A stretch of 64,000 bases of DNA, taken from NCBI GenBank assembly GCA_029339195.1, contig JAPTJF010000174.1, positions 51,860-115,859 on the forward strand. The letters are read 5' to 3'. Positions 36,801 to 48,800 of this stretch are shown here, piece after piece. Each line of letters starts with the position of its first letter. Position 1 is the stretch's first letter. Origin of the DNA: Micractinium sp. NFX-FRZ. Lineage: Eukaryota > Chlorophyta > Trebouxiophyceae > Chlorellales > Chlorellaceae. The notes beneath the pieces are model-generated. The model saw only the letters and a program-made list of their open reading frames with translations. It made no database searches and was not told the origin of the DNA. The position numbers were made by a program, and so were the translations under genes.

Positions 36801-39800
36801 GTTACAGTTTGTAAAGGGTCTGCGGCTGCACTCACTGCTGCACTGGCTGCTGCACTCCTCACCATCCATTCTACCCACCCCACCCCCACCCCTCCCCCAC
36901 TGCCTGCCTGCAGCGTGCTGGAGCCGGGGCGCAGCCTGACGCTGGCTGAGAAGGGGGGCGCTGGGGCGGAGCTGGTGGTGGCGCACCCCGCCTTCCGCAT
37001 CGCGGCAACCATGAACCCGGGTAGGTAGGGGCAGCGTGTGGGGGGGCTGTGTCGGCATGGCCCCGGGTGGTACCCCCCCACTGCGCTCCCTCTATAGTTA
37101 CTTGCCTGGCCTTTGCCTTCAACTTACCTCTCCTATTCCCACCCCCGTTCTCCCGCTCCACCAGGCGGCGACTACGGCAAGAAGGAGCTGTCCCCGGCCC
37201 TGTCCAACCGCTTCACATCCATTTGGGTGCCCGCCATACACGACAGCCAAGAGCTGCGCGCCATCCTGGAGTCGCGCCTGCCGGGTGGGCGAGCTGGGGA
37301 GGAGAGGCGGCTTGCAGGGGGGTGGCTGGTGGCATGCAACTGGTCGGTGGTGGCGTTTGGGAGACAATGGGCAGTGGTGACAGTGTGAAAGCTAGCGGCA
37401 GCCTGGCCTGTGTTGTGCTGCCTGACTGGCAACCTGGTGGCTCACTGGCCCTGTCTCTTCCACCCCATGCGACCACCCCACCACGTGCAGGCCCCGAGGC
37501 CAAGGCGCTGGTGGCCCCGCGCCTCCTCGACTTCTGGCACTTCTTCCGGTCGGAGGCGGCGCACGCGGCACGCCAGGCGCTGTCAGGTGTGGCCAGGGAC
37601 GCGGTGCGGCATCTAGAAGGCGCCTGCTGCCCGCTCCGCCTCTGCCTTGCACTTGAGTGCACTCTTGTCGTCTTGCCCACTGTGCCTCGCGGCCTCCCTT
37701 TTCACCCTCCACCTGCACCACGCCTGGCATGCTGGGCTGGTTGGCTTCATGGCCATTACCAGCCTCTGGTATCTGTGTTCGTGCACTCACTCCCACTTCC
37801 CACCTTCCCTCCCCCTGCTCTCTCCCCGTGCCCAGTGCGCGATCTGCTGGCCTGGGCGGGGTTCATCACCGCCACCGCCCCACAGCTGGGCCTGCTGCCC
37901 GCCTACGCACACGGCGCGCACCTCGTGCTGCTCGACGGAATCGGGCTGGGCGTGGGCCTGTCCGCAGAGGTGGGTGGGGGTGGGAGTGCTTGTAAGAAGC
38001 GCTGTTGCTTTGGGGCCTGTGTCTGAGAAAAGGCTGGACCGGGGTGCCAGTCTAGGCAGCCGGGCTGGTGGGGTGCTTAAGGTGGGGGTGCGGCAGGCAT
38101 GGTTTACGGCGTGGGCTTGGGGTGCCGCTGCCTTTTGGCCCCGTCTGCCTGCCTCAGGGCGCGCATGCTGAGCCCGTTTTGCCCCGCCCCTGCCCCCACC
38201 CCGCCTGCATCCTCGCCCCACAGGCCTCGCAGCAGCTGCGCGACCGCTGCCACGCCTTCCTGCTCACCCAGCTGCCGCCCGAGGTGCACGTGGCGGCGGA
38301 GGCGGCGGCAGGGCGGGGCGCGCTGCCTGCTGACCTGCAGGGCGATGAGTCGGCTGCTGACATGGCAGGCGCTGACATGGAGCTGGGGGAGGCTGAGGGG
38401 CAGCAGCCCCGCTGGGGCATTGCTCCGTTTTACGTCGAGCAGCGCCCAGTGCCAGGCGGCGCCCCCCCGGGGGCGCGGTTCAACTTCCGGGCGCCCACCA
38501 CCGGCCGCAACGCGCTGCGCGTGCTGCGCGCACTCCAGGTGCACCAGGGCAGGGGCAGGCCGGGTCGTGTTGTGCAGCAACCCTTTTCTGGGCAGCCAGG
38601 CCTTGCCATTTCCTGGCAGGAGTGCTCGTAGGTGGCACCAGGGCCAGCCTGCCAGCCAGCCTGCCAGCCTGCAGGCCAGCCAGCCTCCCAGCCCGCTCAC
38701 CCATGCAACCACCCACCCACTTGCTCCCACTGCCCCGTGCCCTCCCCCACTGCAGCTGCGCAAGCCCATCCTACTGGAGGGGTCCCCCGGTGTGGGCAAG
38801 ACCTCCCTCATCGCAGCCATGGCCAAGGCAGTGGGTGAGCGGGGGGAGGGACAGGCAGCCGGGGGCAGGGGGTGAAGAGCGGGCGCAGGCTGGGCTTGGC
38901 TCCCGCCCACTGCTCATTGCAAGGTTCACCTGCGCGGTGCTCACCCCAACCACATGGCTGCCGTTCATGCTAGGCAGCCCACATTTCCCTCCTCCCGCAC
39001 TTTTTCACCAATCCGTCGTGCATGCACCCGGGCATACAGTGTGCGCCTGCCTGTTCAACTTCCCGTTCTGAACACTGGAAGTCTGCTCTTCTCCGCCCTC
39101 CCTTGTATTCCCCAGGCGCCGAGCTGGTGCGCATCAACCTGAGCGAGCAGACCGACATGATGGACCTCCTCGGGGCGGACCTGCCCGTGGCGGGGGGGGC
39201 GCCCGGCGAGTTTGCCTGGTGAGCACGCGGCGCTGTGCAGTGGGAGGGCGGCACCCAGCTCCGGTGCTGGCCTGGCCACGCGCGTTCCGGGGCACTAGTT
39301 GCTTGCATGCGCATCCGGCTGTGCGCACGCAATCATTCAAAGCAAGCGGCTGTCCGGGCCACGTCCCTGCACTCACTCCACCCATGAATCCTCGTTCCCT
39401 CACCCGCAGGGCCGACGGCCCGCTGTTGGCTGCCGTCAAGTCGGGTGCCTGGGTGCTGCTGGACGAGCTCAACCTGGCGGGGCAGACGGTGCTGGAGGGC
39501 CTCAACGCTGTGCTCGACCACAGAGCAGAGGTGGGTGCTCTTGTGTGTTTTGGTGTGCAGTGGGGACGGTGCCGAAGGGGCTGATGGGCGGCTGGACCAT
39601 AAAGCAGAGGTGCGGTTGAAAAGGAAGGTTAAAGAAGGAGGGGGAGGAGGGACATGTGGGCCAGCGTCTCTTGTTCAGCGGTGCACCTGCTCGACTCTCT
39701 ACCCTCCCGCCCCTCACTCTCGCTGCCCCGCTCTCTGGCCCTCCCACCCATCTGCAGGTCTTCATCCCGGAACTCAACCGCACCTTCCGCTGCCCCCCCA

Positions 39801-42800
39801 CCTTCCGGGTATTTGGGGCGCAGAACCCGCTCCAGGTGGGTGGGTGGGGTCAGGCAGGGGTGACGGTTACATCAGACTGCAGGTGTCTGCCGGCCCAGAA
39901 GCGCCTTGACCGCCGCCTGCCTCGCCACGCTGGTGCATGGCGCTGTCTGCTGTGCACATGCGCCCAGGCTCCCACCAATGTCTTCCTCCCCCCTGCCTGC
40001 CTGTCCGCCTGTCTGCCTGTAGGAGGGCGGTGGGCGCAAGGGTCTGCCCAAGTCCTTCCTCAATCGCTTCACTCGCGTTCACGTGGAGCTGCTGCAGCAG
40101 ACGGACCTGCTCTTCATTGCAGGTGGGTATTTTGATATAATGTGTTGTCATCTTGTATCGTTGGGTGTACCGTTTGGGCTGGAGGGGAGAAGTTTGTGTA
40201 CTAAGTGCACATGTGGAGCTGCTGCGCCGCTTGGTTGCAGATGGGTGGGGTAGAAGGGTTGGCAGGATGGGAAGCGTGCGGTTGTGAAAGCAGTGCTTCA
40301 CAGTGCATCCTAGCAGTTTTCCGTTACGCTTTTAGTGCTAGGCAGGGTGCTGACTTGAGGCAGCACGAGACAGGCTGCTTGACCATGCCGCCGCTGCCGT
40401 CGCCTCACCCATGCTGCAGAATCGCTGCACCCCCGCATCCCGCAAGCCACGCTGCACCGCATGGTGGCCGCGCTGCAGCGCCTGCATCACGACGCCAACG
40501 TCAGGTGAGAGCCGTGGGCGGACAGCTGGCGGGCGGGTGCTTTGTGCGTTCTGGGGCCTGCCACGTGCTGCCCACCGGCTGAGCTGGCAGTGCAGCGAGG
40601 GGATTTCAGTCCCCTTGTGCATGCCCACTCTCGGGTGCACCAATATACTGCCTGCCTGCCTGCCCGCCTCCCTGCCTGCCCCCTCACCTGCCTCCAAATC
40701 TCACTCCTCTTTTCCCTTGCAGCCACAGCTTTGCGGGGGCGGGGGGGCCCTGGGAGTTCAACCTGCGAGACCTGCTGAGGTGGTGCGAGCTGGCAGAGTC
40801 AGCGGTGCCAGCTCTGCAGGCGCAGCAGGCACAGCAGCAGGAGCAGCAGGGGGAGGCGGCAGCACTGGATGCCGCGGTGCAGCACTACTCCTCCCTCCTC
40901 TTCATGCAGCGCCTGCGCACCGCGGCCGACCGGCGCCACGCTGTGGCGGCGTTTGCCGACGCGTGGGGCCGGCCGGCGGAGCGGTGGCAGCAGCACGCTG
41001 CCCCCGAGCTGCACGTCTCGCCGGCGGCGCTGCAGGTCGGCTGGGCCTGCCTGCCGCGCGCCGGCAGCAGCGCAGCGGGCGCAGCGGGCGCGGACAGCAG
41101 CAGCGCTGGCAGCACCGGGCCGGCGGCACAGCTGGCGCTGCTGCCCAGCCAGCTGCCGATGCTGGAGAGCCTGGCAGAGTGTGCCGTTCGCGGCTGGATG
41201 TGCCTGCTGGTGGGGCCTGCTGCCGGGGGTAAGACGGCGGCGGTGCGCAGCCTGGCGGCTCTGGCGGGGCAGCCACTGCTGGAGCTGAGCCTCACCAGTG
41301 GGACTGACACCAGCGACCTGCTGGGAGGGTTTGAGCAAGTGGAGCCGGCACGGAAAGTGCAGGAGGCGGCACGCCAGGTGGCGGCGTTGGTGGCAGCGGC
41401 CGCAGACCTGCTGCTGCCCGCGCTGCGCCCCGCGCTGCCGCAGCACCAGCAGCTGGTGCAAGGACTGAGCAGTGCTTGGGAGGCCTGTGCCGCCAGCGCT
41501 GGCCTGGACGAGGCTGCTGCGGCGGCGGGCGCCAGCGTGGCGGCGCCGCCCACGGCAGAGGCACAGCATGCGCAGCAGGCGGCGGCGGTGCAGGCGCTGC
41601 AGCAGGTGCTGGGGCAGCTGCAGCAGCTGCTGTCGGTCCTGCAGCAGGTGGAGGGCGGCATTGACGATGACAGCGGCAGTGATGACGACGCCGAGCAGTT
41701 GCGGCAGCGGGTGCAGCAGCTGGAGCAGGGCGCGGCGGAGGCTGCCACACGGGCTGCTGAGCTGGCAGCCAGCCTGGCGGTCGGCGCCGATTCAGCGGCC
41801 GGCAAGTTTGAGTGGGTTGACGGCGCCCTCACACGGTGAGTCACGCTGCTGGCCTGTGTTTGGGGTCTGCTGGGGGTGCTGGCAATGTGCGCCACCTCGG
41901 CTACTGGGGCTGCTCAACCGCTCAGCTACTAGGCCTACCATGCAATATCTCTTTGCGCAGCCCTGCATCAGGTTGCCCTTGCTTTGCTGCTCACGGCCGA
42001 CCAAACATCTTCTGCACCCTCCCTTCTCCCTCCCCCCGCCTCCCGCAGAGCCATAGAGCGCGGGCAGTGGGTGCTGCTGGACAGCGCCAACCTGTGCAAC
42101 CCAACGGTGCTGGACCGGCTGAATCCGTTGCTGGAGCCGCATGGTGAGCCTTTATTGCTTAGAGAACTTTCCAGTTAGTGACAACACATCTTGTGCACTC
42201 CAGACTGTGCGGGACACGCTCAGCACAGTGCTGACCTGTGCGGTGGGGAACGTTCTGACCCTTTTGCCCCCCTGCCTGGGCTCCCTCCACGCTCTCTGCC
42301 GCCTGCCTGGCCCAATGCCCATCGCCAGGCATGCTGCTGCTGAGTGCTTGTCCTCACCATCTGTTGCTGGACCTTCCCATGCATTTCATGGCATCTCCTC
42401 CCTGGCACCTCCCCCACCCCACCCTTGCAGGCGTGCTGCTGCTGAACGAGTGCGGCGGCGGCGGCGCGGAGGGCGCACGCACCCTGCGCCCCCACCCCAA
42501 CTTCCGACTCTTCCTGGCGCTCGACCCACGGTGCGGCGGGCTGCTGGATTTGCGGGCAGCAAGGATGGCCCGGTGCAGCAGGCACAGGGCCTGGGGGGTG
42601 GGTGGGGCACAGTGCACATGCAGGCAGCAGGTTAGGCTGGCATGCTAGTTCTGTCTGCACACAGTCACATGCGGCGTGTGCCAGTGACTGGGCATCAAGG
42701 CAGGCATGCAGTGCCTGCCACTCCTGCCACTCCCAATCCTTTGCCTCCTGCCTATTCCATTAACGTGCCTCTTCCTCCTCTGTTTCCCACCTGGGCAGGC

Positions 42801-45800
42801 ATGGCGAGGTGTCGCGTGCGATGCGCAACCGCGGCATCGAAATCTTCCTGCTGCCCCCCCAAACAGACGAGGCAGCAGCAGCAGCAGCGGGCGCAGGGCC
42901 AGCCGACCCCCAGCAGCAGCAGCAGGTAGAGCAGCACGCCGAGCTGCGGCTGGTGCTTGCCCTGGCAGGGGTGCCCGGCAGCGCCCTGCCAGCGGCCATG
43001 GCAGCGGCGCACGCTGCAGTGGCGGCTCACGCTGCGCAGCGGCACCGGCGGCCGCCGGGCCTCCGAGAGCTGCGGCGCTGGGCGGCGCTGGCAGCGGCGC
43101 TGGCGGGCAGGGGGTGGCCCTTTGGTGCTGCCCTGCTGACAGCCTGGCGCCAGCTGTACGTGCGCAGCGACGCGGCGTCGGCGGCGGGGGCAGAGGAAGC
43201 GGCAGCAGTGGCAGAGGCCGCTTATGAGGCGTACCTGCAGCCGCTGCTGGAGCATCAGCAGGATGGAGGGGGCATCTGCCGTGACTTAATGCTGTACCGC
43301 CCCGCAGCCTGGCCCCAACCTCTGGGAGTGGCCGCTTTTGCTACCGACTCAGCGGCTGCTTGTGCCAGCCGGGACGCAGCCGTGCTGCTGCAACACCTGG
43401 CGCTGCTGGCGGCTGCAGAGATCTATCATCATCAGCAGCAGCAGCAGCAGGACGGCAGCCAGAGCAGCAGCGCCGGGTTGGCGGCGAGCACCCTGGGCAG
43501 CCGTGCAGCCTGGGTGCAAGAGATTGGCGTGGCGGCAGCCTCGGCCATGCCGGCAGCAGCGCTGGTGCACCTGCTGGCTGGCCTCAGCAGCAGCGGAACC
43601 CCGCCCGACCTAGATTCAGCAGCCAGCAGCAGCAGCAGCGAGGCAGCGCTGCTGTGCGCCCCGGCAGCAGCTCGAGTTTTTGCAGAGCGCTGCGGGGCGG
43701 GGCATCGCAGCCGGCGCGCCGCGCTGGCGGCAGCGCTGACGGCCCAGCTGCAGCGGCTGGTGGCGGCAGCGGGCATCACTGATGCTCGCACCGCTGCGGT
43801 GCTGGCAGCTCAGCAGGCAGAGCGGCTGGTGTCGGGTGTGCTCGCCCACCCTCTGGCCTCGGCAGCCGCCGATCTACAGCAGCAGCTAGCGGCGGCAGTG
43901 CACCTGCCAGCAGCGGCCAGAGGCTTCCTCCCGCTGGATGCGGCAGCTGCCCAGCAGCTGCAGCCCTTCTTACTTGCGGCTGGCCTGCAGGCGGGCAGCC
44001 ATGCTGGCAGCAGCAGCAGCAGCAGCAGCGGTGATAGCGGCAGTGACGACCTGCCGCGCCTGTGGCATCGCGCGCAGGAAGTCAGCAGCAAGCTGTCGGC
44101 CCTTTGGCCGGCGGTGCAGGCAGCCGTGGTGTTGCAATCGGCGGCAGCAGCGGCGGACGAGGCGGTGGCGGAGGGCAGCGCAACGCTGCTGCAGCTGTCG
44201 TACTGGCGCCATCAGCGGCCCAAGGTGCATGGGTTTCCCTTGATGGGCGCTCTGCTGCAGGGGTGCTTTGTGTTTGTAGGGGCGGGCGTGACATGAAAGA
44301 GGAGCTGGTCTGCTCCGCTGCAGCCCTCCCAGGCGTGCGCTCATTCCCTGGCCACGTGTTCCCTGCCTGCCCCCACCCTTGCCCCCCTGCAGGAGCGAGC
44401 CCGCAAGGCTGCTCTGCACCCCACCCTGGACTGGCTGTACGCTGTGCTGCTGGCGGTACAGCAGCTGGAGGAGGCAGTACTGGTACCGCCAGTGCTGCCC
44501 TCCAGTGGTGACCAGGGCCCTGCCTGGAGCGGCGCCGTGGCTGACAAGGCAAGCCGTGTCTTTGCAGCTTTCAGGGGCCCCTAAAAGAAAGTGTGAACAT
44601 CAGACGCCTGTTGGGCTGCGGAGGGCGTGGGGCTGCTGGCACCAGCTTGTTGAGCTTGGGAGGAGTCCGACTGGCCGGCTGGGTGGCCGGGACAACCAAG
44701 GCACCCTGCACACCAAGTGCCCTTCCCTCGCGCCCAACAACATGCACAGCCTCCTGACTTGCACCACCGCTTGTGCACACTCCCCTTCCCACTCCCCCTC
44801 CACCCTCCCTGCAGCTGCGCGCCGTGCAGCAGTGGCGCTGGGGTCTGGTGCGCGCGCTTCACCAGGAGCGGGAGTCCTGCCAGCCGTCGGCGCTGGCGCA
44901 GCACCTGGAGGGGCTCATCTTTGGGTGGATGCGCCTGCGCAAGGCGGTGGGAGCGCTGCTGGCAGTGACAGGTGCGCCACAGCTGCCATTGTCTGCCAAT
45001 GTTTGGGTGTGGGAAGCGCTGCAAATGCACCTTTGTTTTGGGCGGATAGCACAAGGCGATGGGCACGATGCTGGGGGCAGCAAGCCTGGGCCTAGGGCGC
45101 AGCGCCATGCTCCCTGTACACTCTCGGTGCCCCTGCCGGTGTGCGCACTTGCATGGATGCAACAGGCAGATATGCCCCCACCTGCCTTGCCTCCCCAACC
45201 CTACCTGGCCAAACGAGTCACCTTGACCTGCTGCCTGCTTTCGTGCCCTGCAGGCGAGGCGCCCGAGGGTGCCTGGGCCGCCGCCGTGCAGCGCTGGGCA
45301 GCGGCAGCCGAGCAGCTCGACTCAGCGGCAGGCATCGACGCAGCTGCGGCGCCCAAGCCGCTGCTGTGGAAGCGCGGCGGGCGGCCGCTGCTGCCCCGCA
45401 CGCTGCCGCTCAGCGAGGCATATGCCCAGCTGCTGTCCCTCTGCGACGCAAGCAGGTGTGCATGCAGGGCGGGGTGGGCTGCGGGGGCTGCAGGTAAAGC
45501 AGAATATGTGCGAAAAGTGGCGGCAGCAGACCTGGCACACAAGCGAGGCGGCTTCTGTGCCTCTCTGACCCGCCTGCGTGCCGGCCTGCTTCCTTTACCC
45601 TGAAACGTGCTGTGCTGTGCTGTGCTGCAGGGTGGGCGCCGCCGGGTTTGCTGCCGACCACCGCGGCCAGCCAGCGGCCCTGGCAGCAGCTGGCATCCAC
45701 CTGCCGCTGCTGGGCATTGATGGCGGCGCTGGCGGGGGGCAGGGCGAGGGGCAGGAAGAGGCACAGCAGGCGCAGCAGGCACAGCAGCAGCTGACAGCAG

Positions 45801-48800
45801 AGGAGCGTGCCCTGGTGGCCGCAGCGGCGGCGGCAGAGGTGGCAGCTGATTCGGAGCTGCGCTCCTCCCTGGTGGAGGGGCTGTGCCTCTTTGTGTCCGG
45901 TGCCCTGCTGGCGCAGCAGCCTGGCCGGGCGGCGCCGGCGGGCAGCGAGGCGGAGCTGGCCCAGGTGCTGCCGCTGCTGCAGGCGCGGGTGCAGGCGCGG
46001 GCAGAGGCGGCAGCGGCGGGTGCCGCAGCGCTGCTTGCCACCCGTGTGTCGTCGTCTGCTGACGAGCAGCAGGAGGATGGCGATGACGAGGGCATGGGGC
46101 GGGCACCAGGCAGCGGCGGCAAGGAGCAGGAGGGAGTGCTGGTGCCCGTGGCCTCGCTGACGTGGGGTGACGAGGCAGAGGCAGCAGCGGCAGCGGCAGC
46201 ACTTGCAGCGTCAACCGGGCAGCAGCTGCCCACGGCGCTGCCGGCGGAGCTGCTGCAGTTCCCCAGCTGCCGCCAGCTGCAGCTGCAGCTGCTGGCGCTT
46301 CAGGACGCTCGGCTGTGCAGCGCCCAGCTGCAGCTGTTTGCCAACGGCGGCCTGCTGCGCCTGATGCTGGGCCAGGGCAGCAGTGACACGCTGGCCCACC
46401 TACGGCGCACTGTGGTGGCGCTTGCCAGCAGCGGCGGCGGGGCGGTGGGTGCGGCAGACGCGGCGGTGCTCCAGCTGCTGGCGTGGCTGCTGGAGGCGCA
46501 GCAGCAGGAGGCGGCGGGCAGCGAGGCCAGCGAGTGGCAGCAGCTGCTGCAGCGGTCGTTGGTGCAGGAGGCTTGGTTCCGCTGGCAGCAGGGGCTGTGG
46601 AGCGGCGCAGCCACCGCGCTGCCGCCGGCGCACGCCAGCGCGGCCACAGCGGCGGCGCAGCAGCAGTGGGCCGCCGCGGCGGCCGGCCCGTTGCGCCTGC
46701 ACATTGCAACGGGGTCGGTGCTTGCTACCGCCGTCACTGTAGGCCCCAGCACCCTGATCGCTGACCGCTCAGCGCGCCTGCTGCAGCTGAAGCTGGCAGC
46801 CAGGCAGCTGCGTGTGTCTGCCAGCCAGCCCGCGGCGACACCCGCCCTGACGGCTGTGGCTGAGTGGCAGGCAGCGGCAGTGCTGGCGGCAGCCACCCTG
46901 GCTGCCCACCTGCCCAGCATCCCCAACCAGCAGCAGCGGCAGCAGCTGGAGGCAGCGCTGAGCTGGCTGGCCAGCGAGCGCTGCTGCAGCACAGGTGCAC
47001 AGCATGCACAGCAGGATGCCGAGCTGCTGCGGCTGGCAGGCGAGGCGCTGGGCGGCAGCACCCACCCCATGCTGCGCGGCCTGCTGCAGCCGGTGCTGCT
47101 GCCGGCATTGCAAGCGCTGCTGCAGGGCAGCGCAGCTGCGGAGGGCACGGATGCCGCAGGTGCGCAGGCTGCCAAAACCGGAATGCACACGTGCCTGGCG
47201 CTTCTTGTGTGCTTGACTTCATGTACGGTCGCCTCCCTGGGAACTGTGCAGGGTCTCATGTCATGCATGCTCAACCACTGCTGTCCCTGCTCACCTCCTC
47301 TGCTTGCAGCCGGGCTGGCGGCTCGCGGTCGCGTGTGGGCGCTGCTTGCGCTGACGCGCCTGCACCTGCTGCTCCCGCCGGCGGGCGCCGACCCGGCAGC
47401 CAAGTACGGTTTGGTGCGCCTGCACGTGCTGAGCCTGCTGTACTGCCAGGTGGAGCCCGAACTGACAGTGCGGCGGCAGCATGCGGCGCTGCCAGGTGGA
47501 CCTGATGAGCTGGCACGCTGTGCTGAGCTGGAGGGGCAGGGCGCTGAGCTGGCACAGCAGGCGGAGCGGCTGGAGCGGCGCAGCACGCCGCGCCCCTCCC
47601 CGCCACAGTACCTCACCGTGAGCGGGCGGGCAGGCGGGTGGCTGAGATGATTGAATGGCTTGGAATGACAATGGTGTGGTGGGCTGGCTGGACGGCCGCT
47701 GTGCGGTGGCAGGTCTCTCCATGCCCCTTTTGCTCACTGCCGCCCCCTCAACCTTGCCCGCTTGCCTGCAGCTGCGTGATGACGTGGCACGCTTTGTGTC
47801 CAGCTTTGGCGCCCTGCCGCGCCTGCTGGATCTGGTCAACCAGCTGAGGTGGGCGCTGGTAGTGTGTGTGTGTGGAGGGGCGGCAACGTGTTGAACCTGG
47901 CATTGCCCTTGCTGTGTGGTTTGCCAAGTTGAGCTGGCAGGCGTGGCGTGTCCGCCACTGCTGCCCACTGCCCGCACTGCAACCCGGCGTCACCTTTTGC
48001 CCCTGCCCGCCTGCCTGCCTGCCTGCTTCCCCTGCCTGCAGCAGCAGCAACCCTAGCGAGGCGGTGGCTGCTGCCTCCCAGGTGTCCGTGTGGCAGCAGA
48101 ACGCGGCTGCCTGGGCGGAGCGGCTGGGCAGGCAGTACCCGCTCTACCGCGACGTAGTGCAGGTGTGTGTGGCTAATGCTTGCGTCGGCGAGATATGCGC
48201 TGGAGAGCACCTCTGAAGCACTTGCTGTGCTCGGGGCTGTGCTCCGCTGTGATTTCCTGCCCGCCTGCCTGCTTGCACGCCCGCCTGCCAGCTCGCCCGC
48301 CTGAGTGCATGCTCGCCCGCCTCTCTTTGTCCCCTGCTTGCCTGCCCGCCTGCCTGCCCGCCTTTGTTTCCTGCCGCCCTGGGCGTCTACGACCAAACTC
48401 ATCTCCCCCTCTGCCTTGTGCCCTCCTTGCACACACCCCCCTGGCCGCCCTGCAGCCGGTCCAACTGGCGGTACAGGAGCTGCGGTACGGCCTGGCCCTG
48501 CTGGCGGGACGTGCCACCTTGGCAGCCGGCCACCAGGGCAGCCAGCTGTCCCCGGTGCTCGCCCGCCTGATGGCCTTCCCCCGGGCAGCCGCCAGCACCG
48601 GCACCGCCGCATCTGCTGTGCAGCTGGACAGCCCCGCGGTGCAGCAGGCGGTGGCTGATGCGGCTGCGGCGGCTGCAGAGGCGCGGGTCAGCGCTGCCGT
48701 GGCTGGCAGCACAGATGCTGCAGAGAAGACAAAGCGGGGCTGCTATGCCGCTGCCATGACGGCACGCCTGCAGCTGCTGCGCTGCTCACTGACTGCTGCG

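Noticed and set aside
42799..44296. MDN1 exon 47 running to the stop at 44296
   Set aside because: The donor AAG|gtgcat at 44225 joins the next exon in phase 0, and conserved downstream midasin sequence requires continuation.
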